Under the pieces are notes generated by a model. That model searched no databases. It was not told where the DNA came from and saw only the letters and a list, made by a program, of their open reading frames with translations. Below, one piece after another: positions 23,495 to 30,556 of a stretch of DNA of 30,556 nucleotides (positions are counted from its first letter, which is position 1; each line of letters begins with the position of its first letter). A program made the translations under genes and the position numbers. The stretch lies in NCBI GenBank assembly GCA_946480015.1, contig CAMLIL010000070.1, forward strand, positions 1 through 30,556, read 5' to 3'. Source of the stretch: an uncultured Oxalobacteraceae bacterium. Its GTDB lineage: Bacteria; Pseudomonadota; Gammaproteobacteria; Burkholderiales; Burkholderiaceae.

Positions 23495-24208
23495 ATGAGC
23501 CACCGCCTCCTGTTTGCCGCCGTCACCATTGCCCTCAGCGCCATCTTCACCCCATCCCAGGCTCAATCGCGCCAGCAGGAAATGGCGGTCACGGTGCCGA
23601 TCCAGTTCCATTATCTGTCCTTCCTGCCGAAATCGTATTCCGCCAAGGGCGCGCCGGTGCCGCTGATTGTGTTCCTGCACGGCTCGGGCGAAGGTGGCAC
23701 CGACCTCAATCTGGTCAAGAAGTGGGGGCCGCCGGCCTTGGCCGAAGCCAATCCGGACTTTCCCTTCATGGTGGTGTCGCCGCAAATGCCGGAGGGCGAG
23801 AACTGGAATACTGAAATGCTGAAAGGCATGCTGGACGAAGTGTTGGCGAAATACAACGTCGACCGCCACCGGGTGTACTTGACCGGGCTGAGCCTGGGCG
23901 GCTTCGGCACCTGGAAAATGGCCATGCGCTATCCCGAGTATTTCGCAGCGATCGCGCCGGTAGCCGGTGCGGGCGATCCGAGCACGCTGGGCAGGATCAA
24001 GTCGATTCCGACCTGGGTTTTCCATGGCAAGAAGGACGAATCGGTGCCGGAGCTGGCATCGGCCATGATGGTCAAGGACTTGCGGGACCAGGGCGGCAAG
24101 GTCAAGTACACCGTGCTGCCCGAGGGCGGCCACCTCGAGGCGTGGGTGCATGCCTACGATCCGAAGAACGGCCTGTTCGACTGGTTCCTGCAGCAGCGCC
24201 GTCCCTAG
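23495..24208 (+). CDS. Secreted alpha/beta-hydrolase, phospholipase/carboxylesterase-like
   Basis: A 237-aa exported alpha/beta-hydrolase. Signal peptide residues 1-23 (MSHRLLFAAVTIALSAIFTP, then SQA-QS). The oxyanion region is IVFLHGSGEGG, the nucleophile elbow GLSLGG gives Ser133, Asp181 lies in HGKKDESVP and His213 or His219 in PEGGHLEAWVHA. This arrangement resembles the 'dienelactone hydrolase/phospholipase' predicted peptidase family (COG4099-like). Probable role: hydrolysis of esters in the periplasm or outside the cell; substrate unknown. ATG 23495 is preferred because the signal begins there, although 23477 is possible. Its TAG stop shares CTAG with the stop of the next leftward gene. 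Confidence 0.8.
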   Translation: MSHRLLFAAVTIALSAIFTPSQAQSRQQEMAVTVPIQFHYLSFLPKSYSAKGAPVPLIVFLHGSGEGGTDLNLVKKWGPPALAEANPDFPFMVVSPQMPEGENWNTEMLKGMLDEVLAKYNVDRHRVYLTGLSLGGFGTWKMAMRYPEYFAAIAPVAGAGDPSTLGRIKSIPTWVFHGKKDESVPELASAMMVKDLRDQGGKVKYTVLPEGGHLEAWVHAYDPKNGLFDWFLQQRRP

Positions 24209-24567
24209 CCCGGCACCGGCTTGTTTTCGTTCAGGTTGAGAAAGCCGCGGATCAGGCGGTACGCCTTCCACAGCCAGACGACACCCCAGATGACGAGGGC
24301 GAGCGGAATGCCGACGAAGGTGGCGAAGACCACCCAGCCGATGAACACCCACAGGGCGTAGTAGATGAAGGACCAGATCATCCAGGTGTGATGGCTGTGG
24401 ACCAGGGTGCCGGCGGTTTCCGGGCGCTTGATGACGTTGATGATGACCGGGATGATCGACAGCAGCCCGAGCGAGAAGAAAAACGTGGCCCCATGCACGA
24501 GATACAGGATGCGCGCCGTGTTTTTTGCGTCCTCGACATTGCGTTCCAAGACCAGCTCTTGCGACAT
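24205..24567 (-). CDS. Small multi-pass membrane protein, DUF4870-like
   Basis: A 120-aa membrane protein with about three transmembrane helices: LVHGATFFFSLGLLSIIPVI, MIWSFIYYALWVFIGWVVFA and FVGIPLALVIWGVVWLWKAY. The sequence between the first two (INVIKRPETAGTLVHSHHTW) and the overall order resemble DUF4870-type proteins, whose function is unknown. It begins 34 bp after the trxC stop on the same strand and probably forms a unit with it. The start at 24567 (MSQELVLER) is preferred to an upstream frame extending into trxC. Confidence 0.72.
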   Translation of the reverse strand: MSQELVLERNVEDAKNTARILYLVHGATFFFSLGLLSIIPVIINVIKRPETAGTLVHSHHTWMIWSFIYYALWVFIGWVVFATFVGIPLALVIWGVVWLWKAYRLIRGFLNLNENKPVPG

Positions 24568-24601
24568 GTTGCGCTCCCGTTGAAGGCTCGGGTCGATTGT
24601 A

Positions 24602-25036
24602 TCAGGAGTGGCTTTTCGCCCACGCCACGATACTGCCCGCATCCATGGCGCCGGTCTGGCGCGCCACTTCGCGCCCGTTGCGAAACAGCGCCAGGGTAGG
24701 GATGCTGCGGATGTTGTAGCGCGCCCCCAGATCCTGATTGGCCTCGGTGTCGACCTTCAGCAGCCGCATGCCCGGTTCCAGCCGTTGCGCGGCGCTCTGG
24801 TAGGCCGGCGTCATCATCTTGCAGGGACCGCACCACGGCGCCCAGAAATCCACCAGCACCGGCACCTCATTGCGCTCGATGTGCCTGGCGAAGCGTGCGC
24901 TGGTGACGTCGGCCGGTTTGCCGGTGAACAGCGCGCGCGCACACTTGCCGCACACCGGCTGATCGGCCAGCCGCGCGGGCGCGAGGCGGTTGACCGCGTC
25001 GCAGTGCGGGCAGACAAGGTGGACCGGTTCGCTCAT
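24602..25036 (-). CDS. trxC: Thioredoxin 2 (TrxC)
   Basis: A 144-aa thioredoxin with an N-terminal zinc-ribbon. Cys9-Cys12 (CPHC) and Cys29-Cys32 (CGKC) form the zinc site, and the redox motif WCGPC lies at residues 68-72 in VDFWAPWCGPCKMM. This two-part layout is diagnostic of TrxC rather than TrxA. In E. coli TrxC is OxyR-induced and reduces oxidised proteins; the zinc-ribbon tunes its stability and redox behaviour. A good ribosome site (CTGGAGAG) lies just before the ATG at 25036. It is divergent from the DUF72 gene, 77 bp away. Confidence 0.94.
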   Translation of the reverse strand: MSEPVHLVCPHCDAVNRLAPARLADQPVCGKCARALFTGKPADVTSARFARHIERNEVPVLVDFWAPWCGPCKMMTPAYQSAAQRLEPGMRLLKVDTEANQDLGARYNIRSIPTLALFRNGREVARQTGAMDAGSIVAWAKSHS

Positions 25037-25113
25037 GACACTCTCCAGGGATGAACTTGATGCCCATATTGTAACGATCTGCGTGGCCGGCCGCGACTTG
25101 CTACACTGCGCCG

Positions 25114-25863
25114 ATGACAATTGCCTCCAGCACATCGGGTCTGCTGCGCATCGGCTGCGCCGGATGGAGCATTCCCGCCGTGTCCGCCGCCGCCTTTCCG
25201 GCCGCGGGCAGCCACCTTGAACGCTATGCCGCCGTGCTCAACACGGTGGAGATCAATTCTTCGTTCTACCGGCCGCACCAGCCCAAGACCTACGCGCGCT
25301 GGGCAGCCAGCGTCCCGGACGACTTCCGATTCTCGGTCAAGCTGCCGCGCAGCATCACCCACGATGCGCAATTGCGTGACATCGGCGCGCCGCTGGCGCA
25401 ATTTGCCGGTGAGGCTGGCGCCCTCGGTGGCAAGCTCGGCTGCATCCTGGTGCAGCTGCCGCCCAAACTGGCCTTCGATGGCGCCGTGGCCGAGCGGTTT
25501 TTCCTGGATCTGCGCGCCGCCTTCGCCTGCACCCTGGTCTGTGAAGCACGCAACCCCAGCTGGTTCGGCGCCGACGCCAGCGCCTTGCTGCGCGAGCACG
25601 GCATCACGCGCGTGATCGCCGATCCGCCCAAGGGCCAGCCGGGTGCGCACGAACCGACCACGTCCACCATCTATGCGCGCCTGCACGGCGCGCCACGGAT
25701 CTATTACTCGGCCTATCCGGCGCACTACCTGGAACAGCTGGGGCGCGACTTGGCCACCCACGCCGCAGCCGGGCGTGACGTGTGGCTTATTTTCGACAAT
25801 ACCTTGTCGCCCAGCTTCATGGATGAGGTGTTGACGGCAGCAGGCGCGGCACGCTCAGTCTGA
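25114..25863 (+). CDS. DUF72 family protein (YecE-like)
   Basis: A 249-aa DUF72/COG1801 protein with a TIM-barrel-like fold. It has the family N-terminus RIGCAGWSIP, then YAAVLNTVEINSSFYRPHQP, ARWAASVPDDFRFSVKLPRS, LVQLPPKLAFD, EARNPSWF and a C-terminal WLIFDNTLS. The function is not established; a nuclease or isomerase-like activity has been proposed from fold. The ATG has no visible ribosome site, and a -10-like TACACT at 25102-25107 sits six bases before it, so translation may be leaderless. Its end overlaps the stop of the convergent solute-binding gene by 9 bp. Confidence 0.88.
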   Translation: MTIASSTSGLLRIGCAGWSIPAVSAAAFPAAGSHLERYAAVLNTVEINSSFYRPHQPKTYARWAASVPDDFRFSVKLPRSITHDAQLRDIGAPLAQFAGEAGALGGKLGCILVQLPPKLAFDGAVAERFFLDLRAAFACTLVCEARNPSWFGADASALLREHGITRVIADPPKGQPGAHEPTTSTIYARLHGAPRIYYSAYPAHYLEQLGRDLATHAAAGRDVWLIFDNTLSPSFMDEVLTAAGAARSV

Positions 25864-26685
25864 GCTGGACGGCGGCGCCGATTCGAGCACGATCAGCCGA
25901 CGGCGCCCCGCGCGCTGTTCGTCCAGGCCGCGCCTGAAATTGGGTACGCTCAGCAGCAGGCGGTCGAAACTGCCGTCGGCCTGGGCCATTCGCAGGCCGC
26001 GCTCGAGCCGTTCGGCCAGGGCGGTGTTGTTGCGGTTGACGAAAAAGTAGAACGGCATGTGGTAATACAACATGATGTCGTTCTCGATGGTCAGATCGTG
26101 ATTTTCCGGCAAGGCCATCTCGGCCCCGACTTCGAACAGGCCGCGCGCAAAATAGTCGAAGCGGTTGACCGCCAGCATGCGGTACAAGGATTCATGCTTC
26201 AGCCCATTGACCACGGGCAGCCTGTTTCTGGCGTAGACGGCATTGTCCGGCCATTGGGTCCCCACGCCGGCGCGCAGCGCGCGCAGGTCGTCCAGGCTGC
26301 GCACCTGATCGAAGCGGGCCTGGTCGCCCTTGCGAATGACCAGCACGCGGAAATTGTTCAGCTCACGCAGCAGCGACACGCGTACCGGAAGCAGTTCGCG
26401 TTCGCGCGCAGGACTGGTGGCGTTCCATAGCAGGTTCACCACGCCATTGTTCTTGACTTCCTCGGTGCTGCGCGCGCCCGTCATGTTGCCGGGGTAGGTT
26501 TCGATGGTGAACGAGCCGCCCGGCTCCTGGGTCTTGCGCAGTGCCAGCTCGAGCAGCCTGTAGAAATAGCGCGATTCCGGTCGATCCTTGTACTGAAAGC
26601 CTGGCACGACCAGCTTGATGGGCTCGGCAGAGTGCGCTGCGCCGGCCAGCAAACTCACCACGAGCGTGAGAAGAAGGTATTTCAT
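25855..26685 (-). CDS. Periplasmic solute-binding-like protein paired with hybrid kinase
   Basis: A 276-aa exported protein with a signal peptide (MKYLLLTLVVSLLAGAAHSA, cleaved before EP). The body resembles bacterial extracellular solute-binding proteins of family 3: KLVVPGFQYKD, then FYRLLELALRKTQEPGG, a hinge-like YPGNMTGARSTEEVKNNGVV, RVGTQ-like GVGTQWPDNAVY, and LYRMLAVNRFDYFARG. Such proteins without a linked transporter often serve as sensors. It starts 39 bp downstream of the hybrid kinase on the same strand, so the two are likely one operon and possibly one signalling unit. No permease or ATPase lies nearby. Ligand unknown. Confidence 0.75.
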   Translation of the reverse strand: MKYLLLTLVVSLLAGAAHSAEPIKLVVPGFQYKDRPESRYFYRLLELALRKTQEPGGSFTIETYPGNMTGARSTEEVKNNGVVNLLWNATSPARERELLPVRVSLLRELNNFRVLVIRKGDQARFDQVRSLDDLRALRAGVGTQWPDNAVYARNRLPVVNGLKHESLYRMLAVNRFDYFARGLFEVGAEMALPENHDLTIENDIMLYYHMPFYFFVNRNNTALAERLERGLRMAQADGSFDRLLLSVPNFRRGLDEQRAGRRRLIVLESAPPSSSD

Positions 26686-26724
26686 GTGCCCAAACAGTAA
26701 TCGGTCCATCGGTATTGTACCTGT

Positions 26725-28920
26725 TCAGGCGAGGGCGGCGTCGAGATCGTCGAGCTTGATCGGCTTGGTGAAGTGGTAGGCAAATCCGGCCGCCAGCGCC
26801 TTGGCGCGGTCGGCATCGCTGCCGTAGCCGGTCAGCGCCACCAGGGCGATGTCGGCGGTCGCAGGCGCGCTCTTGAGTTGCCGCGCCACCTCGTAGCCAT
26901 CCATGCCGGGCAGGCCGATGTCGATGAACGCCACCTCCGGCTGGCGGGTCTGCGCCAGCGCGATGCCATCGCTGCCGTTCTCGGCCGCGTACACCTGGCA
27001 GGCGCGCATTTCCAGCAGGATGGCCAACATTTCGCGCGCGTCGGCATTGTCTTCGATTAGCAGCACGCGGCGCTGGCGCTCGGCTGCCCTGGCCGCATCG
27101 GCCGGCGCGTCCGGCACGGTCCCGGTGTGCAGCGGCAAGCGCACCCTGACGGTGGTGCCCAGGCCGGCGCCGGCACTGGCAATGTCCACCGAACCGCCAT
27201 GCAGCTCGACCAGGCGGCGTACCAGCGACAGGCCGATGCCGAGCCCGCCATGCGCGCGCTGCAGCGACTGTTTGCCTTGCACAAACACGTCGAACACGGT
27301 GGGCAGCAGGTCGGGGGCGATGCCCTGGCCGGAATCGCGCACAGTGAACTCGGCCATGCCGTCGACAGGGCGGATGGTGACCTGCACCAGGCCGCCGTCC
27401 GGACTGTATTTGATGGCGTTGTCCAGGATATTGTCGACCACTTGCAGCAGGCGGGTCGGGTCGGCGCTGACCGGTGCCGGCACCGCGTCCACGCGCAGAT
27501 CGAAGCCGGCCGCGCGGCCGCTGCCCTGCAAGGTATCGATGCAGCGCCTGACGACGTCGGCCAGGTCCACCGTTTCGGTCTGCAGCGTCATTTTGCCCAT
27601 CAGCGCGCGATTGACTTCGAGCAGGTCGTTGACCAGCTTGGTCAGGTGATCGGTCTGGCGCCGCAGCACCTCGCGCGCGCGCTCGGTGACGGCGGGCGCG
27701 AGCAGGCGCTCGCGCTCGAGCAGGCTGACCGCGCTGGCGATCGCGCCAAGGGGATTGCGCAATTCGTGGCCGAGCATGGCCAGGAACTCGTCTTTGGCGG
27801 CGTTCTGTTCCTCCGCCCGGGCGCGCGCCTGTTTCTCCAGGCCATGGAGTTCATTGCGCTCGCGTTCGGCATCCGAGCGCGACGCCATTTCCGCCTGCAG
27901 TCGGCGGCTGGCTTCCAGGATCGATTCGTTCAGGCGTTCCAGCTCGACGATGGCCGAGCGCGGCAGCGATTTGACTTCGCCGCCGCGGCCCAGCAGGCTG
28001 GCGCTCTCCGAGGCGCGGCTGACGTAGCGCACCAGATGGCGGCCCGCGAACATGGTCAGCGCCAGCGCCGAGATCAGCGCGATGAACAGGCCGACGCCGA
28101 TGATGGACACGCCGCGCCGCACCGCGCCATCGATCTCGCTGACCGGCGCGCCGATCAGGATCGACCAGTTCGACAATGCCGAGCGGGTATAGGCGTCGTA
28201 GACTTCGGTGCCGGCGCCGTTGACGTGGCGGAACACCCCGGTGCGCGCGCTGCCGACTGCCCGCAGCGTTTCGCCACCGACCTTGCGGCCCACAAAATCG
28301 TCGGCGTGTTCGCTGCGCGCGATCACGATGCCGTTCTGATCGAGGATGCTGATGCGCCACGAGGGCGGCAAGGTGCCACTGCCAAACGTATGCGTGAAGA
28401 ACTGCGGAGAAAATGCCTGGCCGATCACGTACGCCTTGCCGTTGGCGGCCGTGATCGGCATCTCGACCATCACGAAATGATTCTTGAGCGACTCGCCCCA
28501 TTTAATGCCCGTCACCTGGCCTTCGCCGGTCGTGAGCATCTTTTCTACCTGTTCGGGATCGCGCCGCCGCGGCAAGGCATCGGTAAAGGGGAGGCGCGTA
28601 TTGACCAGCTGCTGGCCGTCCTGCGCGTACAGAATGATCCACGCGCCGGGCCCGGCGTTGGCCTGGGCGGCTTCGTGATAAAACTTCTTCAGGTCGTCGC
28701 GCGCCAGCGCGCTGGAATGGGCCAGCACCTTCAGCACCGATTGCGCGCGATGAATGTCGGCATCGATCATCAGCGCCGTCAGGCCGGCGTTTTCCTCGAT
28801 GCGGCCGATGGCCGACGCGTTCTGGGCTTGCTGCAGGGAGTTGAGCGCCATGCCACAAAACAAAGCGACAGGTACCACGATCGTGGACGCGAGCAGAAAG
28901 TAGAACGTGCGCAGTCTCAT
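26725..28920 (-). CDS. Hybrid sensor histidine kinase with Cache-like sensor and REC domain
   Basis: A 731-aa inner-membrane hybrid kinase. TM1 is at about residues 4-24 and TM2 at about 270-291; the roughly 240 residues between them (WIILYAQDGQQLVNTRLPFT, ISILDQNGIVIARSEHADDF) look like a double-Cache periplasmic sensor. A HAMP-like linker and coiled coil lead to HisKA, with the phospho-accepting His385 in GHELRNPLGA. HATPase follows, with N-box DNILDNAIKYSPDG (about 496-509), DSGQG and GGLGIGL. The C-terminal receiver has acidic residues IEDN, phospho-acceptor Asp667 in FIDIGLPGMDG and Lys719. No output regulator is nearby. Start 28920 is chosen because MRLRTFYFLL begins the first membrane helix. 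Confidence 0.93.
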   Translation of the reverse strand: MRLRTFYFLLASTIVVPVALFCGMALNSLQQAQNASAIGRIEENAGLTALMIDADIHRAQSVLKVLAHSSALARDDLKKFYHEAAQANAGPGAWIILYAQDGQQLVNTRLPFTDALPRRRDPEQVEKMLTTGEGQVTGIKWGESLKNHFVMVEMPITAANGKAYVIGQAFSPQFFTHTFGSGTLPPSWRISILDQNGIVIARSEHADDFVGRKVGGETLRAVGSARTGVFRHVNGAGTEVYDAYTRSALSNWSILIGAPVSEIDGAVRRGVSIIGVGLFIALISALALTMFAGRHLVRYVSRASESASLLGRGGEVKSLPRSAIVELERLNESILEASRRLQAEMASRSDAERERNELHGLEKQARARAEEQNAAKDEFLAMLGHELRNPLGAIASAVSLLERERLLAPAVTERAREVLRRQTDHLTKLVNDLLEVNRALMGKMTLQTETVDLADVVRRCIDTLQGSGRAAGFDLRVDAVPAPVSADPTRLLQVVDNILDNAIKYSPDGGLVQVTIRPVDGMAEFTVRDSGQGIAPDLLPTVFDVFVQGKQSLQRAHGGLGIGLSLVRRLVELHGGSVDIASAGAGLGTTVRVRLPLHTGTVPDAPADAARAAERQRRVLLIEDNADAREMLAILLEMRACQVYAAENGSDGIALAQTRQPEVAFIDIGLPGMDGYEVARQLKSAPATADIALVALTGYGSDADRAKALAAGFAYHFTKPIKLDDLDAALA

Positions 28921-29096
28921 GCAGGGGCGCCAAGGGAACAAGGAGCGCCGATTTTACATGATCGCAATAAATTAGCCGCTCTGTGCCGTGCGCGCTCCAT
29001 GCGGTCCGCATGAGGCGCGGTCGCAGATAGCCGCGTTCGCTGCAGGGGGAGGGGTGCGGAGGAGGCAATGGGCTGCACTGCCTCCATTGTGCCGTC
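28921..29096. other. Spacer upstream of the hybrid kinase, with a hairpin
   Basis: No gene is visible in this 176-bp spacer. It holds an imperfect hairpin at 28991-29019: outer stem CGCGC/GCGCG, a 2x2 internal loop, and inner perfect stem CATGCGG-T-CCGCATG. It lies downstream of the lipoprotein gene and upstream of the kinase gene on the same strand, so it may terminate the former or be an operator for the latter. Confidence 0.4.
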
Positions 29097-29471
29097 TTAG
29101 CGGTGGCGATGGCCCCCGCGGAAGCGTCCGCCACCGCCCCAGTGGCGGCCGAACACAAAGCCCAGGCTCAGCGAGACCGGCGGGTAGTAATAGGACGGCT
29201 CGACGTAGACGGGTGCCGGCACGTAGACGGGGGCTGGCTGGTAGATCGGCGCCGGCTGGTAGATCGGCGCGGACGAATACTCGACGCTGGTGCCGCTGCC
29301 CGATTCGCTGGCGATGCGTTCGGCGGTGCCGCGCGGCACGGGCGTGACCGAGACCACGCGCCATTGCGACGGGTCGGCCGGCTGGGCGTAGCTGTTGTAC
29401 CCGTAGCGGTCCTGGGTGCTGGCGCAACCACCGAGCGCTGCCAGCACAGCGATGACAATCAGATGTTTCAT
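29097..29471 (-). CDS. Small repeat-bearing lipoprotein of unknown function
   Basis: A 124-aa predicted lipoprotein. The signal MKHLIVIAVLAALGGC ends in the lipobox LGGC with Cys16 as the lipidation site. After a polar region (ASTQDRYGYNSYAQPADPSQ) come Tyr/Pro-rich repeats (IYQPAPIYQPAPVYVPAPVY), encoded by four 18-bp-like DNA units at about 29203-29272, then a Gly/Arg/His-rich tail (GGGGRFRGGHRHR). GGAGGACAC precedes the ATG at 29471, a good ribosome site. I do not recognise the family; the glycine and tyrosine content is seen in some outer-membrane surface proteins. Confidence 0.72.
   Translation of the reverse strand: MKHLIVIAVLAALGGCASTQDRYGYNSYAQPADPSQWRVVSVTPVPRGTAERIASESGSGTSVEYSSAPIYQPAPIYQPAPVYVPAPVYVEPSYYYPPVSLSLGFVFGRHWGGGGRFRGGHRHR
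29203..29272. repeat. Four 18-bp tandem units within the lipoprotein gene
   Basis: On the plus strand the units read ACGTAGACGGGTGCCGGC, ACGTAGACGGGGGCTGGC, then TGGTAGATCGGCGCCGGC-like twice. They alternate two related types and encode Tyr-Val-Pro-Ala-Pro and Tyr-Gln-Pro-Ala-Pro segments. Each is a multiple of three, so copy change would keep the frame. Boundaries are approximate. Confidence 0.65.
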
Positions 29472-29600
29472 GGTGCGTGTCCTCCACATGCGATTATCTC
29501 ACTATAGACAAGATCGGCCGCGCAAGAGAAGAGAATTACAGGGTGTTACATTCTATGTGGCCATGGAAACACGTGCGATATTTACACTGGATCTGTCGGG
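29472..29600. other. Spacer between serB and the lipoprotein gene
   Basis: A 129-bp spacer between two leftward genes. On the minus strand it should hold the lipoprotein promoter; TATAGT and GATAAT appear in the last 40 bp before the ribosome site, but neither has a good -35 at the right distance. No terminator hairpin for serB is obvious. Confidence 0.3.
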
Positions 29601-30446
29601 TCAGGCCAAAATAGCGAGCAGGCCATCGAGTCCCGTGTGATTGAGCGCCACGCTGGCTTGCGCGCGCACCACCGGCTTGGCACGGAAGGCCACCGACAGT
29701 CCGGCGATGCCCATCATCTTCAGGTCATTCGCGCCGTCGCCCATGACGATCGCCTGGGACGGATGAAAGCCCAGTTCCTCGCACACGCGCGCCACGGTAC
29801 GGCGCTTTTCCTCGGCGTCGACGATCCCGCCGACCACTCGCCCGGTCAGCTTGCCGTTTTCGATTTCCAGCACGTTGGCGTGCGTATAGTCCAGCCCGAG
29901 GCGCGCCTGCAGCCTTTCGGTGAAGAAGGTGAACCCGCCCGACACCAGCAGGGTCTTCAGGCCCGCCGCCTTGACACCGGCGAGCATGGCTTCGCCGCCC
30001 ATCGAAATGGCCAGGCGTTCGTCGTACACGCGCTGCAGCGCCGCCGCTTCCAGGCCTTCGAGCAGTGCCACGCGGCGCTTGAGGCTCTCGGAAAAATCCA
30101 GCTCGCCGCGCATGGCCGCTTCGGTGATCGCCGACACCTGTGGCTTCAGGCCCTGCATGTCCGCGATTTCGTCAATACACTCGATGGTGATCAGGGTCGA
30201 ATCCATATCCATTGCGACCAGCTGAAAACTCTCCAGCGACACCCCGGCTTCGATGAAGGTGGCATCCAGCCGGGCCGCATCGGCGGCCTGCTCGATCTGC
30301 TGCCGGACCGATAGCTCGACGCCCTCGCAACGGATGGCCCGCTCGTGAATCCCGACGATGCGTGCGGGATTGGCCAGCGCGGCAACGCGGTGGAGTTCAT
30401 CGGCGGTGGCATTCGGCCCTTGCAAAACCAGGTTCATCGTCTTCAT
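29601..30446 (-). CDS. serB: Phosphoserine phosphatase SerB
   Basis: A 281-aa HAD-family phosphatase that performs the last step of serine synthesis (phosphoserine to serine). The HAD motif I DMDST (residues 80-84, after QLVAM) holds the nucleophile Asp80 and acid/base Asp82. Motif II is LLVSGGFTFF, and motif III/IV includes GDGANDLKMM. TLITIECIDEIADM and RGELDFSESLKRRVALLEGL are typical of SerB cap regions. The N-terminal 75 residues form a shorter ACT-like or helical extension. It starts 6 bp after the stop of the partial gene upstream, so the two are co-transcribed. ATG 30446 is used; an ATG at 30437 is possible. Confidence 0.95.
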   Translation of the reverse strand: MKTMNLVLQGPNATADELHRVAALANPARIVGIHERAIRCEGVELSVRQQIEQAADAARLDATFIEAGVSLESFQLVAMDMDSTLITIECIDEIADMQGLKPQVSAITEAAMRGELDFSESLKRRVALLEGLEAAALQRVYDERLAISMGGEAMLAGVKAAGLKTLLVSGGFTFFTERLQARLGLDYTHANVLEIENGKLTGRVVGGIVDAEEKRRTVARVCEELGFHPSQAIVMGDGANDLKMMGIAGLSVAFRAKPVVRAQASVALNHTGLDGLLAILA

Positions 30447-30452
30447 TCGTAT

Positions 30453-30556
30453 TTAGGCTAACAGTTGTTTAATCGTGTTCTTGACCTGCGTGACCCGCGC
30501 AGCCAGGTCGGGCATGCTGGCGGTGATCTTGAGCTTGTCCTGGCCGGCCAGCTTGA
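30453..30556 (-). CDS. mfd: 3' end of probable transcription-repair coupling factor Mfd (partial)
   Basis: Only the last 34 codons are in the window, reading KLAGQDKLKITASMPDLAAR and then VTQVKNTIKQLLA before TAA (30453-30455). Mfd commonly ends in this style, and an mfd-serB pair is a known arrangement in related Burkholderiales. The match is short, so the name is tentative; the open frame running off the edge and its 6-bp gap to serB are clear. Confidence 0.45.
   Translation of the reverse strand, partial: KLAGQDKLKITASMPDLAARVTQVKNTIKQLLA

Noticed and set aside
27127..29013. A 628-codon plus-strand frame opposite the hybrid kinase
   Set aside because: It is antisense to a multi-domain kinase with all motifs intact, and is His/Gln/Arg-rich.

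Overview
The window reads as a stretch of a high-GC betaproteobacterial chromosome, most likely family Oxalobacteraceae (Massilia/Duganella/Janthinobacterium-like). This rests on recognised gene families and synteny (bamD | rluD-pgeF-phaC-phaR-rimO, and a probable mfd followed by serB); no database search was run. It is densely coding, with no gap above 300 bp. I see no rRNA, tRNA, insertion sequence, integrase or CRISPR array.

Region 1 (about 1-11,712) is a mannose-sensitive haemagglutinin (MSHA)-type IV pilus locus split into two divergent operons around a roughly 240-bp intergenic region. The leftward operon is mshQ-mshC-mshD-mshO-mshP: one large exported protein plus four minor pseudopilins. 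The rightward operon is mshI, a PilN-like mshI2, then mshJ, K, L, M and N: inner-membrane assembly platform, secretin and accessory ATPase. Neighbours are packed with ATGA or short overlaps. The extension ATPase (mshE), platform protein (mshG), mshF, mshB and major pilin (mshA) are not in the window. MshQ carries an N-terminal bactofilin-like solenoid of about eight 17-18-residue repeats ahead of the usual MshQ C-terminal region.

Region 2 (about 11,898-15,346) holds a leftward cluster of a PIN-domain nuclease-like protein, a YbdL-type aminotransferase and an HD-GYP-like protein whose HD dyad is replaced by Met-Asn. The peroxide-stress gene yaaA diverges from it.

Region 3 (about 15,381-23,432) is core metabolism and envelope: bamD facing divergent rluD-pgeF, a small membrane protein, the class I polyhydroxyalkanoate synthase phaC with regulator phaR (no phaA or phaB between them), rimO and a MetC-type PLP enzyme. 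The phaC-phaR spacer holds a strong hairpin and a separate perfect 11-bp inverted repeat.

Region 4 (about 23,495-30,556) has a secreted esterase-like hydrolase, trxC with a small membrane protein, a DUF72/YecE protein, a hybrid sensor kinase followed by a periplasmic solute-binding-like protein, a repeat-bearing lipoprotein, serB, and the 3' end of a probable mfd.

The most distinctive features are the split MSHA locus with its bactofilin-like MshQ, the HD-GYP protein lacking its catalytic dyad, and the kinase/solute-binding-protein pair.
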